DNA from: Myxococcota bacterium
GTDB taxonomy: Bacteria; Myxococcota_C; UBA6777
Length of the DNA stretch: 6,415 nucleotides
Assembly (NCBI GenBank): GCA_963169055.1
Contig: CAUJFU010000255.1
Location: forward strand, 1-6,415
Direction: 5' to 3'
The notes below the pieces were generated by a model. It was given only the letters and a program-made list of their open reading frames with translations, was not told where the DNA came from and ran no database searches. Below, in pieces: positions 1 to 4,551 of the stretch; the first letter of the stretch is position 1; each line of letters begins with the position of its first letter. The translations under genes and the position numbers were made by a program.

Positions 1-15
1 TGGGGCAACGCCCCA
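1..15 (-). terminator. GC-rich hairpin 3' of tex, possible terminator stem
   Basis: A perfect inverted repeat, TGGGGC-AAC-GCCCCA on the plus strand, lies 45 nt beyond the tex stop codon. In the tex transcript it would form a 6-bp stem with a 3-nt loop. Whether it is an intrinsic terminator depends on a U-tract directly 3' of it on the minus strand, which falls outside the window. The five T's that are visible precede the stem in the tex transcript, so they do not serve as a terminator tract for tex. The hairpin is certain as a sequence pattern; its function is a guess. Confidence 0.35.
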
Positions 16-59
16 CAAAAACGAGGAAACAAGCGATCTAGACGAAAAGGGGGGTTGTT

Positions 60-2393
60 TTATTTTTTGAGGAGGGAGGAAAAAGGGTTGTTGGAGAACT
101 TGCCGCTTTGGAAGTTTTTGGGATCGTTGGAGCGGTTATCAGGGCGGGGGTTACGGTCGTTTCGTTGTTTGGGTCGGTTTTGTTGTGGGTGTTTGTTGTC
201 GGGGAGTTCATCGGAGACGCTTTTGGCGCGGGGTGCAGATTCGCCGGAGCGTGCGGAGAGGGCGATGCGTCGGCGAGGGATATCGACTTCGAGGACACGG
301 ACGGCGAGTTTTTGTCCGACTTGGACGACATCGTTGGGGTCTTTGACGAAGTGGTCGGAGAGTTCGGAGATATGGATCAGGCCGTCTTGGTGGACGCCGA
401 TGTCAACGAAGGCACCGAAGGCGGTGACGTTGGTGACGATGCCTTCGAGCTGCATGTTGGGGGTGAGGTCTTGGATATCGTTGACATCGTCGCGGAATTG
501 GGGGGCTTCAAAGGTGGTGCGGGGGTCGCGACCGGGTTTTTTGAGTTCGTCGATGATATCGCGGAGGGTGGGTTCGCCGATATCATCGCGGAGGTAACGT
601 TTGATCTCGATCTTTTGGATGAGTGCGGTGTTGCCGATGAGAGTGCGGACATCGACGCCGAGATCAGCGGCCATTTGTTCGACGAGGGGGTATCGTTCGG
701 GGTGAACAGCGGAAGCATCGAGCGGGTGCTTGCTGCCGCGAACACGGAGGAAGCCAGCGGCTTGTTCAAAGGTTTTTGCGCCAAGGCCGGAGACTTTGAG
801 TAGTGCTTTGCGCTCGGGAAAGGGGCCGTTTTGTTCGCGGTGTTTGACGATTTTTTTGGAGAGGGAAGGGCCGATGCCTGCGACATAGGCGAGCAGGGGA
901 GCGCTGGCGGTATTGACTTCGACGCCGACTTGGTTGACGCAGCTTTCGACGACTTCGTCGAGCTTTTTTTGGAGGAGGGGTTGGTAGACGTCGTGCTGGT
1001 ATTGGCCGACGCCGATGGACTTGGGATCGACTTTGACGAGTTCTGCGAGGGGATCTTGGAGTCGCCGAGCGATGGAGATCGCGCCGCGAATGGTGAGATC
1101 GAGGTCAGGGAATTCTTCGCGGGCGATATCGGAGGCGCTGTAGACGCTGGCCCCGGCCTCGTTGATCTGGACGAGGATGATATCGCGCAGCCCTTGGGCT
1201 TTGAAGAGTTTTTTGAGGAAGGCTTCGGTTTCGCGTCCACCTGTACCGTTGCCGACGGCGATGGCATAGGGCGGATACTTGGTGAGGAAGGAAAGGAAGT
1301 CGCGGGCAGCGCGTGTTTCGTCGCCTGTGGTGAGATAAAAGGTGGTGTTGTCGAGGAATTTGCCAGTTTGATCGACGGCCACGCATTTGCAGCCTGTGCG
1401 TTGGCCGGGGTCGATGCCGATGACGCTTTTTTCACCGAGGGGAGAGGCGAGCAAGAGGTTGCGTAGGTTGTTGGCAAAGATATCGACGGCGTCGCGGTCG
1501 GAGCGCATCTTGAGTTCGACGCGGACGTCGGTTTCGACGCTAGGTGCGAGCAGGCGCTTGTAGGCGTCTTTGATGGCGAGGGCGAGTTGTTCGGCGAAGG
1601 GGGAGGTCGGGTTGTACTGGGCCTTGTATTGGAGATCGTTGAGCAACGTTTCGACATCGAGTTCGAGGGTGGCACGGAGAGCGCCTTCTTTTTCGCCGCG
1701 TTGGATGGCGAGGAAGCGGTGGGAGGGGATGGTTTTGAGAGGTTCTTTGAAGTCGTAGTATTGTTGGAACTTGCTGGTTTGTTCTTTGAATTCGGCGGTG
1801 GCTTCGGTGGCGAGGATGCCGTCATTGAGGAAGCGTTCGCGGACAAGGGCGCGGATATCGGCGTCTTCGGAGAGATTTTCGGCGACGATATCGCGAGCGC
1901 CGAGCAGGGCTTTGTCGGTGGAAGGGACATCTTTGGCGGGATCGACAAAGGGGGCGGCTTCGGCTTCGGGATCGCCTTGGTTGGGTTGTGCGAGGATGCG
2001 CTCGGCGAGCGGGGCGAGTCCGCGTTCGCGGGCGATGATTGCACGGGTGCGGCGTTTGGGTTTGAAGGGGAGATAGAGATCTTCGAGTTCGGCTTTGTTG
2101 TGGACAGCGAGCAAGCGGGCGCGCAGTTCGTCGGTGAGTTTGCCTTGTTCGGAGATGGAGGAGAGGATGGTTTGTCGGCGCTGTTCGAGTTCCACGAGAT
2201 AAGCGTGGCGTTCTTGGATGGTGCGGATCTGGACTTCATCGAGGGATTGGGTGACTTCTTTGCGGTAGCGTGCGATAAAAGGGACGGTGTTTCCGTCTTC
2301 AAGGAGGCGGAGGGTGGCGAGGATGCTTGGGGCAGGGAGTTGAGTTTCGGCGACAAGAAGGGGAACAGGATCGAAAGCGTTGCGCTCGGTCAT
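60..2393 (-). CDS. tex: Tex family transcription accessory / S1 RNA-binding protein
   Basis: A full-length Tex protein of 777 residues, close to the size usual for the family. Tex is a cytoplasmic nucleic-acid-binding protein that affects transcription and, in some bacteria, toxin gene expression; its exact biochemical role is still poorly defined. Domains in order: the helical Tex N-terminal region (about 1-200, with the family-typical stretches NTVPFIARYRKE at 36-46 and EDLYLPFKPKRRTRA at 104-118); a YqgF/RNase H-like domain (about 322-450, starting VIGIDPGQRTGCKCVAVD, with GNGTGGRETE at 381-390); a helix-hairpin-helix region (about 495-565, VAGIGPSLSKKIVKHR and VSGLGAKTFEQAAGFLR); and an S1 domain (about 645-715, GIVTNVTAFGAFVDIGVHQDGLIHISELS). 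The last 60 residues are a disordered tail rich in Asn, Arg, Pro and Lys. The ATG at 2393 gives the expected family N-terminus; only a weak AGAG lies 8 nt upstream. The 177-nt upstream spacer suggests it may be transcribed separately from the TPR gene. No frameshift or missing domain is seen. Confidence 0.97.
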   Translation of the reverse strand: MTERNAFDPVPLLVAETQLPAPSILATLRLLEDGNTVPFIARYRKEVTQSLDEVQIRTIQERHAYLVELEQRRQTILSSISEQGKLTDELRARLLAVHNKAELEDLYLPFKPKRRTRAIIARERGLAPLAERILAQPNQGDPEAEAAPFVDPAKDVPSTDKALLGARDIVAENLSEDADIRALVRERFLNDGILATEATAEFKEQTSKFQQYYDFKEPLKTIPSHRFLAIQRGEKEGALRATLELDVETLLNDLQYKAQYNPTSPFAEQLALAIKDAYKRLLAPSVETDVRVELKMRSDRDAVDIFANNLRNLLLASPLGEKSVIGIDPGQRTGCKCVAVDQTGKFLDNTTFYLTTGDETRAARDFLSFLTKYPPYAIAVGNGTGGRETEAFLKKLFKAQGLRDIILVQINEAGASVYSASDIAREEFPDLDLTIRGAISIARRLQDPLAELVKVDPKSIGVGQYQHDVYQPLLQKKLDEVVESCVNQVGVEVNTASAPLLAYVAGIGPSLSKKIVKHREQNGPFPERKALLKVSGLGAKTFEQAAGFLRVRGSKHPLDASAVHPERYPLVEQMAADLGVDVRTLIGNTALIQKIEIKRYLRDDIGEPTLRDIIDELKKPGRDPRTTFEAPQFRDDVNDIQDLTPNMQLEGIVTNVTAFGAFVDIGVHQDGLIHISELSDHFVKDPNDVVQVGQKLAVRVLEVDIPRRRIALSARSGESAPRAKSVSDELPDNKHPQQNRPKQRNDRNPRPDNRSNDPKNFQSGKFSNNPFSSLLKK

Positions 2394-2419
2394 GGTCTTT
2401 GCTCTTTGTGTTGTGCTTG

Positions 2420-2456
2420 TTTCAATGCTTGTCCGCCCCGAAGGACGGACGCTACA
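2420..2456. repeat. 37-nt intergenic direct repeat, copy A (hairpin-bearing)
   Basis: This copy aligns without gaps to the segment at 2473-2509, with 28 of 37 positions identical and a period of 53 nt. Both copies begin TTTCAATG on the plus strand and share the core GAAGGA-GGACG and a terminal ACA. Copy A contains a strong inverted repeat that copy B has lost. The pair looks like an old duplication or two members of a dispersed intergenic repeat family. No other copy is visible in the window. Confidence 0.55.
2431..2450 (-). other. Stable RNA hairpin with C(UUCG)G tetraloop upstream of tex
   Basis: On the transcribed strand the segment reads GTCCGTCC-TTCG-GGGCGGAC. It folds into an 8-bp stem with one internal U-G wobble, closed by a C-G pair around a UUCG loop, one of the most stable tetraloops known in RNA. 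It sits 38 nt before the tex start codon, in either the tex 5' leader or the 3' region of the TPR transcript. The next bases (AAGCATTGAAAC) hold no U-tract, so it is not a classical intrinsic terminator. Possible roles are an RNA-processing barrier, a 3'-end protecting stem, or part of a REP-like element. Confidence 0.6.
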
Positions 2457-2472
2457 GTATTGTGTTCGGAAA

Positions 2473-2509
2473 TTTCAATGTTCCCCCGCTCGGAAGGAAG
2501 GACGTGACA
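2473..2509. repeat. 37-nt intergenic direct repeat, copy B (degenerate)
   Basis: This is the partner of the copy at 2420-2456, in the same orientation and without gaps. Most of the nine differences fall in the two arms of the inverted repeat, so this copy can no longer form the UUCG hairpin. The flanking TTTCAATG, the GAAGGA core and the terminal ACA are retained. Confidence 0.5.
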
Positions 2510-2520
2510 AGAAGCGAGGT

Positions 2521-2570
2521 TCGTTGAGCGATGATTGGGTGCGGTGGGTGTGTGGTCGGGGGAGTGGGGG
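2521..2570 (-). terminator. C-rich, G-poor tract after the TPR gene stop, possible Rho-loading region
   Basis: The first 50 nt transcribed after the TAG stop of the TPR lipoprotein gene contain 29 C and only 4 G. Such an untranslated C-over-G stretch is what Rho utilisation sites look like. There is no hairpin-plus-U-tract terminator in this spacer, which makes Rho-dependent termination a reasonable hypothesis. Composition alone cannot prove it. Confidence 0.35.
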
Positions 2571-3698
2571 CTAACGTCGTTTTTTGCGGCGTGGTTTTTT
2601 CTTGGCTTCGAGTTCTTTGGCGAGTTCTCGCTCTTTGAGTTCGGTGAGGCTGCGGATCTTCATGCGCACATCCATCTTCATGCCTTCGTCGCCGATCTTG
2701 CGTTGGATAAAGTCTTTGAAGGTGTCAAGGGCTTTTTCGCGTTTTTCGGCGGCATCGCGCTCAAGAGAGGCTTTTTGGGTCTTGTCTTTTTCGGTGATGG
2801 CCTGAACGCGGCTTTTTTCATACCAAAGATCGTAGGCGAGACCTTGGTGAAAGAGTGCGCCGGCATCGTTGGGCTTGGTGGCGAGGATCTTTTGGGTGGT
2901 GTTGACGGCTTGTTCGAACTGGTGCTGTTTGATGAAAAGGAGTGCGAGCAGGTTGTAGCTTTGCTCGTTGGCGGCTTGGTTTTGGATGGCGGAAAGGATA
3001 GCGGCTTCGGCCTTTGAGTAAAAGGGTTTGGCGGCTTCGGCGATGGGGACGAGGATAGTGCGAGGGGGTTCTGGTTCGCCTTTTTTCTTTTTCTTTTTTT
3101 TCTTTTTGTCGTCGTCTTCGGGGGGAGGGGTGGGATCGGGTGGAGGAGGTTCGTGTGCAGCGGCTTGATCGAGGTGGACGGAAGCAAGGCCATTGTAGGC
3201 TTCGGTGTATTTGGGATGGAGTTGAATGGCCTTTTGCATGGCTTCGGCAGCTTTGGGGAATTGGCGTGCGGATTGGTAGGTGAGGGCCAGTTCGTAGGCG
3301 TAGTTGGCGTCTTTTGGATTGAGTTCAAAGGCTTTTTCGTAGTGAGGGATGGCTTTTTGGAACTCTTTGTTTTTGACGTAGATCTTGGCGAGGTTGAGGT
3401 GAGCGCTTTTGTTGTTGGCTTCAAGGGAGATGCACTTGAGGTAGGACTGGATGGCTTCGGGCCACTCTTCGCTGGCTTGCTGTGCGCGCCCGAGCAGGTA
3501 GTGTGTGTGGGGATCGTAGGCGTAGAGCCGGACGGCTTGTTGGAGGAGGGTTTTGGCGTTGGTGTATTGGCCGGCGTTGATGCTTTCGACGGCTTCGTTG
3601 GCGATCCGTCGTGCGCGCCGTTGGTCCACTTTTTCGCAGCCGAGGTTGAGCCAAACGCTGCAAAGTAAGAGGAAAAGAGTGAGGCTTTTCGGGTACAT
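2571..3698 (-). CDS. TPR-repeat lipoprotein, envelope scaffold candidate
   Basis: This encodes 375 residues from the ATG at 3698. The N-terminus MYPKSLTLFLLLCSVWLNLGC is a lipoprotein signal with lipobox LNLGC, so Cys21 would be lipidated; Glu follows at +2, with no Asp that would mark inner-membrane retention, so outer-membrane sorting is likely. Tetratricopeptide-like helix pairs run at about 32-64, 65-97, 98-130 and 131-163. A fifth unit appears split: its first helix is at about 164-180, then comes a Pro/Asp/Lys linker (about 181-216, with nine consecutive Lys at 198-206), then the second helix. A further TPR follows at about 245-277. The C-terminus is a charged helix ending in KKKPRRKKRR. 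TPRs bind partner proteins, so a scaffold role in an envelope complex is inferred; the closest analogy is TPR lipoproteins of myxobacterial motility machines such as GltE/AglT, but identity is not established. The start is chosen because AAAGGAA lies 7 nt upstream and the signal peptide begins there; an in-frame TTG ten codons earlier is less likely. Confidence 0.88.
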   Translation of the reverse strand: MYPKSLTLFLLLCSVWLNLGCEKVDQRRARRIANEAVESINAGQYTNAKTLLQQAVRLYAYDPHTHYLLGRAQQASEEWPEAIQSYLKCISLEANNKSAHLNLAKIYVKNKEFQKAIPHYEKAFELNPKDANYAYELALTYQSARQFPKAAEAMQKAIQLHPKYTEAYNGLASVHLDQAAAHEPPPPDPTPPPEDDDKKKKKKKKKGEPEPPRTILVPIAEAAKPFYSKAEAAILSAIQNQAANEQSYNLLALLFIKQHQFEQAVNTTQKILATKPNDAGALFHQGLAYDLWYEKSRVQAITEKDKTQKASLERDAAEKREKALDTFKDFIQRKIGDEGMKMDVRMKIRSLTELKERELAKELEAKKKPRRKKRR

Positions 3699-3705
3699 GG
3701 TATCT

Positions 3706-3712
3706 TTCCTTT
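3706..3712 (-). promoter_or_regulatory. Shine-Dalgarno of the TPR lipoprotein gene
   Basis: AAAGGAA on the minus strand lies 7 nt before the ATG at 3698. It fixes the start at the beginning of the lipoprotein signal peptide and argues against the in-frame TTG at 3728, which would place the site inside the coding region. Confidence 0.7.
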
Positions 3713-3720
3713 GGAATGGA

Positions 3721-3747
3721 TAAAACAAGGGCGCGGAGATATCCGCG
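3721..3747 (-). terminator. Terminator-like hairpin between the beta-barrel and TPR genes
   Basis: On the transcribed strand CGCGGA-TATC-TCCGCG forms a perfect 6-bp stem with a 4-nt loop, followed by CCC and then TTGTTTTA. This is a weak or imperfect intrinsic terminator: the stem is GC-rich but the U-run is interrupted and offset by three C. It lies 38 nt after the beta-barrel stop codon and 33 nt before the TPR start codon, so it could reduce read-through, act as an attenuator, or only stabilise the upstream mRNA end. Confidence 0.4.
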
Positions 3748-3754
3748 AGATATC
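3732..3754. repeat. Tandem 12/11-bp repeat CGCG(G)AGATATC, operator-like
   Basis: Two adjacent copies on the plus strand, CGCGGAGATATC at 3732-3743 and CGCGAGATATC at 3744-3754, differ only by one G. Each contains the palindrome GATATC. They overlap the terminator-like hairpin and end 34 nt before the TPR start codon. A pair of near-identical palindrome-bearing motifs in a promoter-proximal spacer could be a binding site; no regulator can be named. Confidence 0.4.
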
Positions 3755-3784
3755 GGGTTGTGTGGTGTGGTCGACGGGGTGGAA

Positions 3785-4399
3785 TCAGAAGTTGTAGGTT
3801 AGGGTGGGCATGAGACCGATCCCAAGGCTAAGAACGCTGTCGGTGCCAGAGCTTTGGCCGAAGGTGATGGGGCGCAAGAGGCCGATGGCTTCGATGCCGA
3901 CGGAGAGATGGCGTGCGCGGGTGTAGTAACGCAAGCCAAGGCCGAGGTGAACGATCAAGCCAAGGTTGTTTTTGGTGTCGGGGAGGGAGAGAGAGACGCC
4001 TGCGCCAAGTTTGGCGTAGATGTAGAGCTGATCGAGACGAACGAAGTGGATGGTGGCGCCGAGTTGAAAGAGATAATCGCCGTTGCCACCGCCAGCTTGG
4101 GGTTCTCCAGAGACGGCGGGTGCAAGGAAAGAGAGTTGGAGAGAAAAGATATCGGCGATATCGAATCCGATCTCGATGCCACCGAGCGTTCCGATGAGAT
4201 TGGCTTGGGCTCCGTTTTCGCGGGCGAGAGCGGAGGGGCGAAGAGCGAAGATATAAAGGCCGTAAGAGGCCGACATGAAGAAACCTTTTCGGACATAGGA
4301 TTTGGGATCTTCTTCGAGGAATTGCGCGTTGGCGCGAGGTGTGAGGAGGGCAAAAAAGACGGAAAAGGCAAAGAGACCGAAGAGTATGCGCCGCAACAT
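3785..4399 (-). CDS. Secreted outer-membrane beta-barrel candidate
   Basis: This encodes 204 residues from the ATG at 4399. Residues 1-25 form a Sec signal peptide: MLRR, a hydrophobic core ILFGLFAFSVFFALL, and a cleavage site after ANA (mature protein starts QFLEEDPKSY). The mature part of about 179 residues has several alternating hydrophobic/polar strands, for example IEIGFDIADIFSLQLSFLA, YLFQLGATIHFVRL, LYIYAKLGAGVSLSL and IVHLGLGLRYYT, and ends TLTYNF; a C-terminal Phe after alternating strands is typical of proteins inserted by the BAM machinery. The size would suit a small barrel of around eight strands. No enzyme motif is seen. The start was chosen because GGAG lies 11 nt upstream; an ATG at 4432 would add 11 polar residues before the signal, without a visible ribosome site. 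Its place between an AgmX/PglI-type protein and a TPR lipoprotein suggests the outer-membrane part of a shared complex. Confidence 0.82.
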   Translation of the reverse strand: MLRRILFGLFAFSVFFALLTPRANAQFLEEDPKSYVRKGFFMSASYGLYIFALRPSALARENGAQANLIGTLGGIEIGFDIADIFSLQLSFLAPAVSGEPQAGGGNGDYLFQLGATIHFVRLDQLYIYAKLGAGVSLSLPDTKNNLGLIVHLGLGLRYYTRARHLSVGIEAIGLLRPITFGQSSGTDSVLSLGIGLMPTLTYNF

Positions 4400-4410
4400 G
4401 ATCTGTTCAG

Positions 4411-4414
4411 CTCC
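4411..4414 (-). promoter_or_regulatory. Ribosome binding site GGAG of the beta-barrel gene
   Basis: GGAG on the minus strand lies 11 nt before the ATG at 4399, a slightly long spacing. It supports the start at MLRR over the upstream ATG at 4432, and over the longest frame (ATG at 4648), which would overlap the preceding gene by nearly 100 nt and spoil the signal peptide. Confidence 0.5.
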
Positions 4415-4448
4415 ACGGATGTTCGGGGTCATCACAAAAGGCTGGTAG

Positions 4449-4477
4449 AAGCTAACACGAATCCTTGGTGTGTGCAA
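4449..4477 (-). promoter_or_regulatory. Weak sigma70-like promoter candidate for the beta-barrel gene
   Basis: On the minus strand TTGCAC (4472-4477) is separated by 17 nt from TAGCTT (4449-4454), placing a transcription start about 40 nt before the ATG at 4399. The -35 box is a fair match, but the -10 box matches only three of six consensus bases. It is offered because this 152-nt spacer is long enough for a promoter. Confidence 0.2.
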
Positions 4478-4500
4478 TCTTCTTTTGCAGGCTGGCAAGA

Positions 4501-4551
4501 CAGAGAGGAGAAAAGGTGGAAGGAAGAAAGAGGGCGTAAGATCGGGGGGGA
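4501..4551 (-). other. Polypyrimidine tract directly after the AgmX/PglI-type gene
   Basis: In the transcript, 45 of the first 51 nt after the TAA stop codon are pyrimidines, including a run of six C near the stop codon and long CU-rich stretches. No stem-loop with a U-run is present. A C/U-rich, G-poor untranslated stretch would favour Rho loading, and the duplex is a long purine/pyrimidine mirror-like tract. Function is inferred only from composition. Confidence 0.45.

Noticed and set aside
377-2356. Long minus-strand frame of 659 codons overlapping tex in another frame
   Set aside because: Its product is Ser/Pro/Lys/Ala-rich with no recognisable domain, a typical out-of-frame shadow of a C-rich coding strand.
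1587-2507. Long plus-strand open frame (306 codons) opposite tex
   Set aside because: It mirrors the tex frame; the protein is Gly/Phe/Glu-rich low complexity with no domain, and the opposite strand encodes a clear Tex protein. The same applies to the plus-strand frames at 108-803, 831-1466, 3153-3668 and 3854-4555.
2394-2570. Sigma70 promoter using the TTGAAA found in both 37-nt repeat copies
   Set aside because: No acceptable -10 hexamer lies 16-18 nt downstream of either TTGAAA on the minus strand.
3699-3728. In-frame TTG start ten codons upstream of the TPR gene
   Set aside because: The Shine-Dalgarno at 3706-3712 and the lipoprotein signal both favour the ATG at 3698, and the extension would add charged residues before the signal.
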